This document shows positions 40,125 to 49,307 of a stretch of DNA of 64,000 bases, in pieces. The translations under genes and the position numbers were made by a program. Location: contig CALXXL010000004.1 of assembly GCA_944392655.1 (NCBI GenBank), positions 107,634 through 171,633 on the forward strand. The letters run 5' to 3'. The DNA comes from an uncultured Victivallaceae bacterium (GTDB lineage: Bacteria; Verrucomicrobiota; Lentisphaeria; Victivallales; Victivallaceae). Every line of letters starts with the position of its first letter. Within the stretch, counting starts at the first letter, position 1. Under the pieces are notes generated by a model. That model ran no database searches, was not told the origin of the DNA, and saw only the letters and a program-made list of their open reading frames with translations.

Positions 40125-41321
40125 ATGGGTTTTGAGAAGAGCAATATAGAGGATGTGATATCGGCGATCCGTGCCGGAGAGCTGGTGGTGGTGACGGACG
40201 ATGAGCATCGTGAAAACGAGGGAGATCTGATAACGGCGGCGAGTCTGATAACGCCGGAGAAGATCAACTTCATGGTAAAATTTGCGCGTGGGCTGGTCTG
40301 TGTGCCTCTGCCTGAGGAGCGTGCCGGTGCGCTGCATCTGACGACTCCTGCGATATTGAGTGATCCATTCAAGACGGCGTTTACCGAGAGTGTGGATTTG
40401 CTTGAGGGTACTACTACCGGGATAAGTGCGTCTGACCGTGCGAAGACGGCGAAAGCGCTGGTGGATCCGGAGAAGGGTCGTGGAGACTTTGGCAGTCCGG
40501 GACACATGTTTCCGCTGATAGCGCGGAATGGAGGGGTATTGCGTCGTGCCGGTCACACGGAGGCGGCGGTGGATCTTACTCGTCTGGCTGGGTTGATACC
40601 TGGTGGAGTGATCTGTGAGATTATGAATGAAGACGGGACAATGGCGCGTCTTCCTGAGCTGGAAAAGTTCTGTGAAAAGCACAATCTGAAGCGTTGTACG
40701 GTTGCGGATCTGATAGAGTACCGTCGTCGTACGGAGAAGCTGATAGAGTGCAGTGATCCTGCGCGTCTTCCTACGGCCTATGGAGATTTCCGTATAGAGG
40801 CGTTCCGTTCGAAGGTGGACAATCTTGAGCATGTGGCGCTGGTCTACGGGGATATAGGAGACGGGGAGGATGTTCTGGTGCGAGTGCACAGTGAATGTCT
40901 TACTGGCGACGTATTTCACTCGCGCCGGTGCGACTGTGGCGAGCAGTTGGATGAAGCGATGCGGATGGTGGTGAAAGAGGGTCGTGGGGTGATCGTCTAT
41001 CTGCGTCAGGAGGGTCGTGGTATTGGCATATTCAACAAGGTTCATGCGTATCAGCTTCAGGATGCGGGGTGTGACACGGTTGAAGCGAATGTAAAGCTTG
41101 GGTTTGCGCCTGACCTGCGTGAATACGGGATTGGGGTTCAGATACTTCTTGAGCTTGGCATCAAGTCGGTGCGTCTGATGACGAACAATCCGAAGAAGCT
41201 GGTTGGGTTATCCGGTTACGGTTTGAAGATCAACGGTCGTGTACCGATAGTGATTGAGCCCGGGCGGGATAATGCCTATTACTTGAAGACGAAGAAAGAG
41301 AAGATGGGACATTTGATATAA
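40125..41321 (+). CDS. ribBA: Bifunctional DHBP synthase / GTP cyclohydrolase II
   Basis: Makes both riboflavin precursors: 3,4-dihydroxy-2-butanone 4-phosphate and the pyrimidine from GTP. The N-terminal RibB domain (about 1-200) has VVTDDEHRENEGDLITAAS and HMFPLIARNGGVLRRAGHTE. The C-terminal RibA domain has VRVHSECLTGD with zinc cysteines in RRCDCGEQ, then YLRQEGRGIGI and RLMTNNPKK. Both active sites look complete. The ATG at 40125 is 5 bases from GGAAGG; a GTG at 40119 also opens the frame. First dedicated riboflavin gene of the cluster. No FMN riboswitch was recognised upstream. Confidence 0.96.
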   Translation: MGFEKSNIEDVISAIRAGELVVVTDDEHRENEGDLITAASLITPEKINFMVKFARGLVCVPLPEERAGALHLTTPAILSDPFKTAFTESVDLLEGTTTGISASDRAKTAKALVDPEKGRGDFGSPGHMFPLIARNGGVLRRAGHTEAAVDLTRLAGLIPGGVICEIMNEDGTMARLPELEKFCEKHNLKRCTVADLIEYRRRTEKLIECSDPARLPTAYGDFRIEAFRSKVDNLEHVALVYGDIGDGEDVLVRVHSECLTGDVFHSRRCDCGEQLDEAMRMVVKEGRGVIVYLRQEGRGIGIFNKVHAYQLQDAGCDTVEANVKLGFAPDLREYGIGVQILLELGIKSVRLMTNNPKKLVGLSGYGLKINGRVPIVIEPGRDNAYYLKTKKEKMGHLI

Positions 41322-41342
41322 GTAACAATGGAGATTGGAATT

Positions 41343-41822
41343 ATGGAAGTGAAGTACCGTTTATTTGAAGGAGATCTTCAGGCCTCTGGTTTAAAGATTG
41401 CGGTAGTTTGCAGTCGTTTCAATGAATTTTTTGTGAGCAAACTTCTGAGTGGTGCGGCGGATGTATTTGTGCGTCATGGTGGCAAAGCGGAAGATCTTTC
41501 GGTAGCGTGGGTTCCCGGAGCGTACGAGATTCCTTTTATGGTGAAGAAGTTTCTGGCGAGTGGTCAATATGATGGAGTAGCGGCGCTTGGAGTAGTCATT
41601 CAGGGAGCGACGCCGCATGCGGGTTACATCAATGCGGAGGTATCGAAGGCGTTGGCGCAGTTGTCGCTTGAATTTGGCAAGCCGGTTGGCTATGGTCTGA
41701 TAACGGCGGACAACATAGAGCAGGCGATAGAGCGCAGCGGGACGAAGGCCGGCAACAAGGGCGCGGATGCGATGCTGGCGGTGATAGAGATGGCGAAACT
41801 GGTGAAGAAATTCGATGATTGA
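41343..41822 (+). CDS. ribH: 6,7-dimethyl-8-ribityllumazine synthase
   Basis: Condenses the RibA- and RibB-branch products to lumazine. It is 159 residues with the family blocks IAVVCSRFNEFF, WVPGAYEIPF, ALGVVIQGATPHAGYI and GYGLITADNIEQA; the catalytic His lies in PHAGY (relatives have DTPHFDYV). The ATG at 41343, 8 bases after GGAG, is preferred over an in-frame ATG at 41328. The gene overlaps nusB by 8 bases. Confidence 0.95.
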   Translation: MEVKYRLFEGDLQASGLKIAVVCSRFNEFFVSKLLSGAADVFVRHGGKAEDLSVAWVPGAYEIPFMVKKFLASGQYDGVAALGVVIQGATPHAGYINAEVSKALAQLSLEFGKPVGYGLITADNIEQAIERSGTKAGNKGADAMLAVIEMAKLVKKFDD

Positions 41823-42321
41823 AGAACTTATATCTGACAATGACAGTGGCCGTATGCCTGGTCACACCAAGCGTATAGGCCGTGAGCTGGCGATGCTGTA
41901 TTTGTTCAGTGGAGAATTGAACAAAGATCATCTGACGGTTGAGCGTTCGGAGTTTTACGCGGAGGCGGCGAATCTTCTGAAGTGGCGTGAAAACCGTCAA
42001 TTGCGCAAGGGGCGTGAATACGCGGATGAGCTTCTGGATCTGTATGTCCTGCATGGTCCGGATGTGGATGAGCGTATCAAGCGTCAGTCGCGCAACTGGG
42101 AATGGGATCGTATATCGTTGGTGGATAAGAACATCATGCGGATAGCGGTCTGTGAGATGCTCTACATGGGGGAAGTTCCTCCGGTAGTGAGTATAAACGA
42201 AGCGGTGGAGATAGCGATGGATTACTCCGGTGAGCATTCCGGTAACTTCATCAATGGGGTGCTGAATGCGGTAAAGGATCAGCTGAGTCGTCCGGCGCGG
42301 GAAGCGGTGGATAATCTATGA
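41815..42321 (+). CDS. nusB: Transcription antitermination factor NusB
   Basis: An RNA-binding antitermination factor for rRNA operons. The 168-residue alpha-helical protein shows GRELAMLYLFSGE at the N terminus, WEWDRISLVDKNIMRIAVCEML and VSINEAVEIAMDYSGEHSGNFINGVL, the standard NusB C-terminal signature. It overlaps ribH by 8 bases and ftsY by 4. A ribH-nusB pair is common in bacteria and supports both assignments. Confidence 0.94.
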   Translation: MIEELISDNDSGRMPGHTKRIGRELAMLYLFSGELNKDHLTVERSEFYAEAANLLKWRENRQLRKGREYADELLDLYVLHGPDVDERIKRQSRNWEWDRISLVDKNIMRIAVCEMLYMGEVPPVVSINEAVEIAMDYSGEHSGNFINGVLNAVKDQLSRPAREAVDNL

Positions 42322-43250
42322 AGTCGGTATTTTCGATTTTCAAGCGTGGTCTGGAGAAGACGGCGACGAAGGTAAGCCGTTCGATCCGGAGTATGTTCAC
42401 GGGAGTTACCTCGTGGACGGATGAGACGTTTGACGATCTGGAAGCGGCGCTGATCTCGGCCGATTTTGGAGTAGCGGCGAGTTTAAAGATCACGGGAGAG
42501 ATCCGTGACGAGTACGAGCGTGGGCATATATCGACGACGGCGGACATATTTGAAGTAGCGGAAAAGAAGGTCAAAGAGATACTGAACCGCAATGTGCGTG
42601 AGTTGCGTTATGCGGAGCCTGGCAAGCCGACGGTGATTCTGTTTGTGGGAGTAAACGGCAGCGGCAAGACGACGACGATCGGCAAGCTGGCGGCGAAGTT
42701 CCGGAAAGAGGGCAAAAGCGTGCTGCTGGCGGCGGGAGACACCTTCCGTGCGGCGGCGGTGGATCAGCTGAAGCTGTGGGGCGAGCGGACGTCGAGCGGG
42801 GTAATTTCGGCGAAACATGGAGCGGATCCTGCGAGTGTCGCGTACGATGCGGCGAGTGCGGCGTTGGCGCGTGGTGTGGATATATTGTTGATAGACACGG
42901 CCGGGCGTCAGCAGAACAAGAAGGGGCTGATGGACGAGCTGGCGAAGATCGTACGTTCGGTGAACAAGGTCTATCCCGGGGCTCCGCACGAGGTACTGCT
43001 GACGGTGGATGCGAGTTTAGGTTCGAATGCGCTGAGTCAGGCGAAGGAGTTTTCTGAGACGGCCGGAGTGACAGGTCTGGTTTTGACCAAATTGGATGGC
43101 ACGGGCAAAGGCGGCATGGCGGTAGCGTTGAGTCAGGAGTACAATCTGCCGACATTTTTCATAGGCCTGGGCGAACAGCCGGACGATCTGCAGTGGTTTG
43201 ATCCGGACTATTATGCGGACGCGTTGTTTGGCGGTCGTGGTGAAGATTAG
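42318..43250 (+). CDS. ftsY: Signal recognition particle receptor FtsY
   Basis: The SRP receptor GTPase that docks Ffh-ribosome complexes at the inner membrane. The 310 residues hold the NG domain only: an N domain of about 90 residues, then VGVNGSGKTTTIGKLAAKF, GDTFRAAAVDQL, DTAGRQQNKKGLM, TKLDGTGKGG and the closing GLGEQPDDLQWF. There is no long acidic A domain; the short basic N terminus (IFKRGLEKTATKVSRSIR) may serve membrane contact. It is inserted in the riboflavin cluster and overlaps nusB by 4 bases. Confidence 0.96.
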   Translation: MKSVFSIFKRGLEKTATKVSRSIRSMFTGVTSWTDETFDDLEAALISADFGVAASLKITGEIRDEYERGHISTTADIFEVAEKKVKEILNRNVRELRYAEPGKPTVILFVGVNGSGKTTTIGKLAAKFRKEGKSVLLAAGDTFRAAAVDQLKLWGERTSSGVISAKHGADPASVAYDAASAALARGVDILLIDTAGRQQNKKGLMDELAKIVRSVNKVYPGAPHEVLLTVDASLGSNALSQAKEFSETAGVTGLVLTKLDGTGKGGMAVALSQEYNLPTFFIGLGEQPDDLQWFDPDYYADALFGGRGED

Positions 43251-43262
43251 AGATAATTTATT

Positions 43263-44285
43263 ATGAATCCGGCGGAAAGATACATGTCTCTGGCGTTGTC
43301 GGAGGCGGAGAAAGCGTGGGGTTTGACGACGCCGAATCCGATGGTTGGAGCGGTTGCGGTCAAGGATGGTGAAGTAATCGGCAAAGGTTACCATCACCGT
43401 GCGGGCTGTCCGCATGCTGAGCGCGAGCTGATGGCGGAGTGCGGGGATGCCCTGCGTGGAGCGGATGTTTATGTAACGCTGGAGCCGTGTTCCACAGTAG
43501 GCCGTACGCCTGCGTGCACGGAGGGGCTGATATCTGCCGGAGTAAAGCGTGTGATAGTGGGCTGTGAGGATCCGAATCCGCGTCACCGGGGCCGTGGGCT
43601 GGAGATATTGCGTGCGGCCGGGATAGAGGTTGAATCCGGGGTGCTGGAAAAGGAGTGCCGGGAGCTGAACCGTGCTTTTTTCAAATGGATTACAACGAAC
43701 CGTCCATTTGTGCTGTTGAAGATGGCGATGACGCTGGACGGAAAAATTGCGGACAGCACGGGCGAAAGCAAATGGATAACCGGGGAGTTGGCGCGGAGCC
43801 GGGTGCAGTATCTGCGACGCTGGGCGGATGCGGTGATGATCACCGGTGGTACGTTGCGTCGTGACAAAGCGCGGCTGACGGTGCGTGAACCGGCGGACTG
43901 GCCGAAGAAGCTGCACAGGATAATCGCCACGGAGAGAATGAGTTTTGATGAGTTGCGGAGTTACTTTCCGGATGATCCAGATGTGCGTAATGCGTGTATT
44001 GGCGGCCGGGCGGACTGGGACAGATTGTTGACAGAGCTTGGGTCTTCCGGCATCACCGCGTTGCTTTTAGAGGGTGGTGGAGAGCTTGCCGGGTCTGCTC
44101 TGGAGAGTGGAATAGTAGATGCGGTGGAATTTCATATAGCGCCGAAGCTGTTGTGCGGGCGCGGGAGTATTCCGGTGACGGGCGGGGAGAACCGTCCATT
44201 GTCGGAGGTATTGAAGCTGAAGAACATATCGATAGAGCGTCTTGGTGAAGATGTGCTGTACCGCGGGGATGTGGAGAGAGGTTGA
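43263..44285 (+). CDS. ribD: Bifunctional riboflavin deaminase/reductase RibD
   Basis: Catalyses the deamination and side-chain reduction steps after RibA. The N-terminal zinc deaminase domain (1-145) has PNPMVGAV, HAERELMAE and EPCSTVGRTPACTEGLI, carrying the His and two Cys zinc ligands and the catalytic Glu. The C-terminal reductase domain has RPFVLLKMAMTLDGKIAD and a GGGELAGS-type block. Full length at 340 residues. It lies 12 bases after ftsY and abuts ribE. Confidence 0.95.
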   Translation: MNPAERYMSLALSEAEKAWGLTTPNPMVGAVAVKDGEVIGKGYHHRAGCPHAERELMAECGDALRGADVYVTLEPCSTVGRTPACTEGLISAGVKRVIVGCEDPNPRHRGRGLEILRAAGIEVESGVLEKECRELNRAFFKWITTNRPFVLLKMAMTLDGKIADSTGESKWITGELARSRVQYLRRWADAVMITGGTLRRDKARLTVREPADWPKKLHRIIATERMSFDELRSYFPDDPDVRNACIGGRADWDRLLTELGSSGITALLLEGGGELAGSALESGIVDAVEFHIAPKLLCGRGSIPVTGGENRPLSEVLKLKNISIERLGEDVLYRGDVERG

Positions 44286-44287
44286 GG

Positions 44288-44944
44288 ATGTTTACCGGAT
44301 TGATAGAGCAGACGGGAGTATTGACTGGCCGCAGCTGTATTGGCGGAGCGGGTAAACTTTTTGTGCGTCCCGGGAGAGAATTTGATCAGCCTGAATTTGG
44401 CGAGAGTGTAGCGGTGAACGGAGTATGCCTGACGCTGGAGCGCTATGAAAACGGTATACTTGAGTTTCACACGCTGGAGGAGACGCTGAAGCGTACGAAT
44501 CTGGGCAACCTTGCGTTGGGATCGCTGGTGAATTTAGAGCGTGCGTTAAAGGTGGGAGCCCGTGTGGGAGGGCACTTTGTCTCCGGGCATGTGGATGGCA
44601 CCGGGCGTGTGCTTGGATTGGAGAAAGAGGGTGGCGACATATGTTTAAAGGTTGAGCTGCCTGAGAATCTGCGTGGTGGCTATCTGGTGGAGAAGGGCAG
44701 TATTGCGGTAGATGGAGTATCGCTGACGCTGATAGAAGTTGGAGAGGAGTATTTCCGGGTTGGTTTGATACCTGTAACGCTGGAAGAGACGGCGCTGTGC
44801 CGTCGTGGTGTTGGTGTTGAGGTAAATCTGGAGAGTGATCTTCTGGGGAAATATGTGATAGGTCAGTTGCGCTGCTGTAACAACAAATCTGCTTCGCGTG
44901 TAACGATGGATTTGCTGTCGGAGGCCGGTTTTCTGGGGGACTAG
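44288..44944 (+). CDS. ribE: Riboflavin synthase alpha chain
   Basis: Makes riboflavin by dismutation of two lumazines. The 218-residue protein begins MFTGLIEQTGVL and has two internally repeated lumazine-binding domains: SVAVNGVCLTLE in the first and GSIAVDGVSLTLIE in the second, plus GGHFVSGHVDGTG. The ATG at 44288 gives the invariant N terminus and follows the ribD stop by two bases. It completes the riboflavin set. Confidence 0.95.
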   Translation: MFTGLIEQTGVLTGRSCIGGAGKLFVRPGREFDQPEFGESVAVNGVCLTLERYENGILEFHTLEETLKRTNLGNLALGSLVNLERALKVGARVGGHFVSGHVDGTGRVLGLEKEGGDICLKVELPENLRGGYLVEKGSIAVDGVSLTLIEVGEEYFRVGLIPVTLEETALCRRGVGVEVNLESDLLGKYVIGQLRCCNNKSASRVTMDLLSEAGFLGD

Positions 44945-44950
44945 GCGTTA

Positions 44951-45718
44951 ATGGGGATAGATCGTTTCGGTATGAGTCTGGCAGACCGCCGGATGCCGGC
45001 GTTGGAAGAGACGGTGGATCTGCCTGGTCTGTTTGACCTGGAGGTGGTGGAGCTTCCCGGGGTATGGCTTGGACGTCTGGCGTTGACGACGCAGCTGCGC
45101 CGTGAACATAAAGCGCAGATATATTTCAGTCGTCTTCTGGATGCGGGCTTAACGCGTCAGGCGCCGGAATTGGAAGGCAAGTTATGTTATGATTTCCAGG
45201 CGCGTTTTCTGGAGCAGGCGTTATTGGCGCGTGATCTTGGAGCTGAGCGTATAGAGGCGGACTTTGATTTTGCGCGGATGTTGTTGGATAAGGATTATTT
45301 CAAGAAGAGTTCGCGTCTTTTAAGGGTGCTGTCGGGTGGATTATCCGGCATTGGCTTGAAACTTGGGTTGCCATTGCGTCTGCCGCAGACTGGTGATGTG
45401 CGATCGGGGGATGAGTTATCGCGTGTATTTGGTGATTTGCTGCTTCCGGGGTTGGATCTGGTGCTGGATCTTCACATACATGAATTTGTATTTACGGATA
45501 AGACGGTAGAACTGCTCAATGCGTTAAAGTATCACATATCGGTTATCCGTGTGGTATATGAGCCTGAGCTTGGGAATGTGTTGAACCGTGCGGTATTGCA
45601 GCCGCTTTTGGATTATGCGGGCAGTTTGCTGTTACCGGTAACGGTGCTGATAACTCCGGTGCATGCGCAGGATGAGACGCTGTCGGTGCAGTTGAATCAG
45701 TTAAAAGATTTGCGCTGA
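44951..45718 (+). CDS. Unknown protein, possible TIM-barrel fold
   Basis: A 255-residue soluble protein that I do not recognise. No signal peptide or membrane segment is seen. Alternating beta/alpha character (AQIYFSRLLDAG, LLARDLGAERIEADFDFARM, DLVLDLHIHEFVF, HISVIRVVYEPEL, LLLPVTVLITPVH) suggests a TIM barrel of the xylose-isomerase-like or AP-endonuclease-2-like kind, but the metal ligands of those families cannot be confirmed. It lies 6 bases after ribE and 28 bases before pdxJ, apparently in the same transcript, so a link to cofactor metabolism is possible. Confidence 0.6.
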   Translation: MGIDRFGMSLADRRMPALEETVDLPGLFDLEVVELPGVWLGRLALTTQLRREHKAQIYFSRLLDAGLTRQAPELEGKLCYDFQARFLEQALLARDLGAERIEADFDFARMLLDKDYFKKSSRLLRVLSGGLSGIGLKLGLPLRLPQTGDVRSGDELSRVFGDLLLPGLDLVLDLHIHEFVFTDKTVELLNALKYHISVIRVVYEPELGNVLNRAVLQPLLDYAGSLLLPVTVLITPVHAQDETLSVQLNQLKDLR

Positions 45719-45746
45719 AAATCTTATAATATAAGGTGAGAGAAAA

Positions 45747-46466
45747 ATGCTGAAACTAGGTGTAAATGTAGATCATGTTGCGACGTTGCGTCAGGCTCGT
45801 CGCGGGGTATATCCGGATGTGGTATCAGCGGCTAAGCTGTGTGAGACTTCCGGAGCGTGGGGAATAACGGCGCATCTCCGTGAGGATCGCCGTCACATAA
45901 ACGATGTGGACATAGCGGCGTTGAAGGCGAATGTAACGCATCTCAACATGGAGATGGCGGTAACGGACGAGATGGTGGAAATCGCGAGCCGTCTGGTGCC
46001 GAACAGCTGCTGTTTAGTTCCGGAGAAGCGTCAAGAGCTTACGACGGAAGGTGGGTTGAATGTAGCGGAATCGCTGTCCCGGGTATCGAATGCGGTAGTG
46101 CGTCTGCATGAAAAGGGGATAAAGGTGAGTCTGTTCATAGATCCTGAGGAGCGTCAGATTGCGTTGGCGAAGGAGGTTGGTGCGGACTACATAGAGCTTC
46201 ACACGGGGCGTTATTCGAATACCAGTGGAACGGAGCAGGTAGCTGAGTTGGATCGTCTGATAGCTGGGGCAGAGCTGGCGCACTCGCTGGGATTGAAGGT
46301 GAATGCCGGTCATGGAATAGATTACGACAACATGGCAGGGATACTGCGGGTGCCTCATTTAAGTGAATTGAACATAGGATTTTCGATCATCAGCCGTGCG
46401 GTTTTTGTCGGTTTGGGTGAAGCGGTGAAAGAGATGCGCAAGCTGATGGACACCTATACGATGTAA
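45747..46466 (+). CDS. pdxJ: Pyridoxine 5'-phosphate synthase
   Basis: Forms pyridoxine phosphate from deoxyxylulose phosphate and aminoacetone phosphate. The 239 residues carry LGVNVDHVATLRQARRG, GITAHLREDRRHI, LNMEMAVTDEM, SLFIDPE, YIELHTGRYS, LKVNAGHGIDY and ELNIGFSIISRAVF, all hallmarks of PdxJ with the active-site Glu and His residues. A partner step, pdxB, is encoded at 52.1 kb. AAGGTGAGAG precedes the ATG. Confidence 0.97.
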   Translation: MLKLGVNVDHVATLRQARRGVYPDVVSAAKLCETSGAWGITAHLREDRRHINDVDIAALKANVTHLNMEMAVTDEMVEIASRLVPNSCCLVPEKRQELTTEGGLNVAESLSRVSNAVVRLHEKGIKVSLFIDPEERQIALAKEVGADYIELHTGRYSNTSGTEQVAELDRLIAGAELAHSLGLKVNAGHGIDYDNMAGILRVPHLSELNIGFSIISRAVFVGLGEAVKEMRKLMDTYTM

Positions 46467-46507
46467 TGAATACGGAAACATATAATTAAGAATGGAGAAC
46501 ATGATTT

Positions 46508-47611
46508 ATGAGTAATGCGAAGACCTCGTTTCACGACGTGCTTGAGATGGCGGTAAATGCCGGTGCGTCGGACGTGCACATCAAGGAATTTTCGCCGGTA
46601 GCCGTGCGTATAGACGGTAAGATGGTGTACAGTGATTTTGTAGCGAACACGGAGTTTGTGAATTCGTTTATTGATCAGGTAACGTCGCCGAAGCAGCAGG
46701 CGGTGTTGGAGGAGGAGGGAGACCTGGACATATCGCACCGTGAAGAGGGCGTTGGCCGTTTCCGTGTAAACATTCACCGTCAGCGCACCTACACAGCGGT
46801 AACGTTGCGTTATGTAAAGAACGAGATTCGTTCGTTTGAAGAGCTTGGTCTTCCTCCGGTGCTGCGTGAAATCAGCAAAGAGAGCCGTGGTATTGTGGTT
46901 ATTACAGGTACAACAGGCAGTGGTAAATCGACGACACTGGCGGCGATGCTGGACTACATCAACGAGACGCGTACGGAGCATGTAATTACGATTGAGGACC
47001 CGATTGAATACGAGTTTGAAGACAAGAAGAGCTTCTTTGAGCAGCGTGAAGTTGGTATAGACACGATATCGTTCAACAGTGCGTTGAAGCATGCGATGCG
47101 TCAGGACCCGGACATCATCATGGTAGGGGAAATGCGTGACCGTATAAGTTTTGAAGCTGCGTTGCAGGCGGCTGACACGGGTCATCTGGTATTGACAACG
47201 CTGCATGCGTCGAATGCACCTCAGACGGTCAACCGTATTCTGGATTTGTTTGAAAAGGACGAGCAGGATCCGATCCGTGAATCTTTGGCGAACAACCTGT
47301 GTGCGGTAATCAGTCAGCGTCTGTGCCGCAAGGTGGATGGAGTAGGGCGTGTGCCGGTGTGTGAAGTAATGATCAACACTCCGATAGTGAACAAACTTCT
47401 TCAGGAGGACCGTCTTGAGCGTCTTGGCGCGGCGATAGCGTCTGGTGGTGGTGATGGTATGATGACCTTCAACCAGTGTCTGCTGAATCTGATAGATGAA
47501 GGTAAGATTTCGGAAGAGGAAGCGATCAAGACGTCGGACAATCCTGAACAGCTTAAGATGAACCTGGAAGGTATCTTCCTGAATGCCGGTGACAATCAGA
47601 TTATCGGATAA
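46508..47611 (+). CDS. pilT: Type IV pilus retraction ATPase (PilT/PilU family)
   Basis: A hexameric ATPase that powers pilus retraction in twitching and DNA uptake. The 367 residues have ASDVHIKEFSPVAVRIDGK at the N terminus, Walker A GTTGSGKST, an Asp box (ITIEDPIEYEF), Walker B DPDIIMVGEMRD and a His box (LVLTTLHASNAPQT). The QREVGIDT stretch leans toward PilU. Pilus structural genes are not in the window. With comEC and dprA it points to competence. Confidence 0.93.
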   Translation: MSNAKTSFHDVLEMAVNAGASDVHIKEFSPVAVRIDGKMVYSDFVANTEFVNSFIDQVTSPKQQAVLEEEGDLDISHREEGVGRFRVNIHRQRTYTAVTLRYVKNEIRSFEELGLPPVLREISKESRGIVVITGTTGSGKSTTLAAMLDYINETRTEHVITIEDPIEYEFEDKKSFFEQREVGIDTISFNSALKHAMRQDPDIIMVGEMRDRISFEAALQAADTGHLVLTTLHASNAPQTVNRILDLFEKDEQDPIRESLANNLCAVISQRLCRKVDGVGRVPVCEVMINTPIVNKLLQEDRLERLGAAIASGGGDGMMTFNQCLLNLIDEGKISEEEAIKTSDNPEQLKMNLEGIFLNAGDNQIIG

Positions 47612-47635
47612 AAAATTTTGGTGGAGGCAACAACA

Positions 47636-49306
47636 ATGCGCAGTGATGTAATGAAGTTGGGTCCGGAGCGTGCGCCGCACCGTGGATTGATGCGTGCGAC
47701 CGGATTGAAGGATGAAGATTTCAAGAAGCCCTTTATAGGTATATGCAACTCCTACACGAACATACCTCCGGGTCATTTTCATCTGAAACGGGTTGGAGAG
47801 ATTGTTGCGGATGCGGTGCGTGAAGCAGGAGGGGTACCGTATGAATTCAACACGATTGCGGTGTGTGATGGTATAGCGATGGCGCATGAAGGGATGAAGT
47901 ACTCTCTTCCGAGCCGTGAACTGATAGCCGACTGTGTTGAAACGATGGGTTATGCGCATCCTTTTGATGCGATGATCTGCATACCGAACTGCGACAAAGT
48001 TGTTCCCGGAATGCTGATGGCGGCGATGCGTTTGAATATTCCGACGATATTTGCCTCGGGTGGTCCTATGGCGGCCGGCAAGAGCTGGCACGGCAAGGAT
48101 TCGGACTTGATCACGATTTTTGAAGGTGTAGCCAAGCACCGTATAGGAGAGGTTAGTGATGCTGAGCTGCACGAGCTTGAGTGTGATGCCTGTCCTGGTG
48201 CCGGTTCATGTTCTGGGATGTTCACGGCGAACAGCATGAACTGCCTGTGTGAAGTACTGGGCTTGGCTTTACCCGGGAATGGTACAATACTTGCGGAATC
48301 GGAAGAGCGTGTGGAATTCTGGAAGCGTGCGGCGCGTCGTGCGGTAGAGATGGCGTTGGATCCTGCGGCGAAGACGGCGCGTGAATTTGCCACTCCGGTA
48401 AGTTTCCACAATGCGTTGGCGCTGGACATGGCGATGGGCGGCAGCAGTAACACGGTTCTGCACACGCTTGCGGTGGCAACAGAGGCCGGGGTGAAGCTGG
48501 ATCTGAAGGACTTGGACCGTATCAGCCGCAGTACGCCGAACATCTGCAAACTTGCGCCTTCATACAAATTCCACATCCAGGATCTTGGTAAAGTTGGCGG
48601 GGTGCTGGCGATAGTAAAAGAGATCAGCAAGATACCAGGATTGATTGATCTTAGTGCGCCGACGGTTTCGGGCAAGACGCTTGGGGAAGAGCTGGCGGAT
48701 CTTCCGGCTCCGGACGGCACCGTTATCCGCACTCTGGACAATCCTTACAGCAAGGATGGTGGTCTGGCGATACTGTTTGGCAATCTGGCGGAGAACGGCT
48801 GTGTAGTTAAGACGGCCGGGGTTGCTCCGGAGATGATGACGCACCGTGGTCCTGCGGTAATTTTTGAAAGTCAGGAAGATGCCTGTGAAGGCATTTTAGC
48901 CGGCAAGGTAAAATCCGGTGATGTAGTGGTAATCCGTTATGAAGGGCCGAAGGGCGGTCCTGGGATGCAGGAGATGCTGGCTCCGACGAGTTATATAATG
49001 GGTCGTGGTCTGGGTGAATCGGTAGCGTTGATAACCGATGGTCGTTTTTCGGGCGGTACGCATGGTGCGTGCATAGGCCATGTCAGTCCGGAAGCTGCGG
49101 CTGGTGGTCTGATTGGTCTGGTAAAGGATGGTGACATGATATCGATAGACATTCCGGGCCGTTCGATCACGCTGGAAGTCGACGATGCGGAAATTGCTGA
49201 ACGCCGCAAGAACTGGAAAGCGCCGGAACCCCGTTACAAGAGTGGTTATTTAGCGCGTTATTCCAAGCTGGCGACGAGTGCGGACACCGGTGGTGTTCTG
49301 AAGTAA
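47636..49306 (+). CDS. ilvD: Dihydroxy-acid dehydratase
   Basis: Iron-sulfur dehydratase of valine, isoleucine and leucine synthesis. The 556 residues carry cluster cysteines in CNSYTN, IPNCDKVVPGML and CDACPGAGSCSGMFTANSM, and the C-terminal TDGRFSGGTHGACIGHVSPEA. The ATG at 47636 is 8 bases from GGAGG; earlier in-frame GTG/TTG codons are less likely. No other branched-chain gene is adjacent. Confidence 0.97.
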   Translation: MRSDVMKLGPERAPHRGLMRATGLKDEDFKKPFIGICNSYTNIPPGHFHLKRVGEIVADAVREAGGVPYEFNTIAVCDGIAMAHEGMKYSLPSRELIADCVETMGYAHPFDAMICIPNCDKVVPGMLMAAMRLNIPTIFASGGPMAAGKSWHGKDSDLITIFEGVAKHRIGEVSDAELHELECDACPGAGSCSGMFTANSMNCLCEVLGLALPGNGTILAESEERVEFWKRAARRAVEMALDPAAKTAREFATPVSFHNALALDMAMGGSSNTVLHTLAVATEAGVKLDLKDLDRISRSTPNICKLAPSYKFHIQDLGKVGGVLAIVKEISKIPGLIDLSAPTVSGKTLGEELADLPAPDGTVIRTLDNPYSKDGGLAILFGNLAENGCVVKTAGVAPEMMTHRGPAVIFESQEDACEGILAGKVKSGDVVVIRYEGPKGGPGMQEMLAPTSYIMGRGLGESVALITDGRFSGGTHGACIGHVSPEAAAGGLIGLVKDGDMISIDIPGRSITLEVDDAEIAERRKNWKAPEPRYKSGYLARYSKLATSADTGGVLK

Positions 49307-49307
49307 G

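Noticed and set aside
46454..48172. Long minus-strand open frame opposite pilT and ilvD
   Set aside because: Spans two well-supported genes on the other strand and has shadow-type composition.
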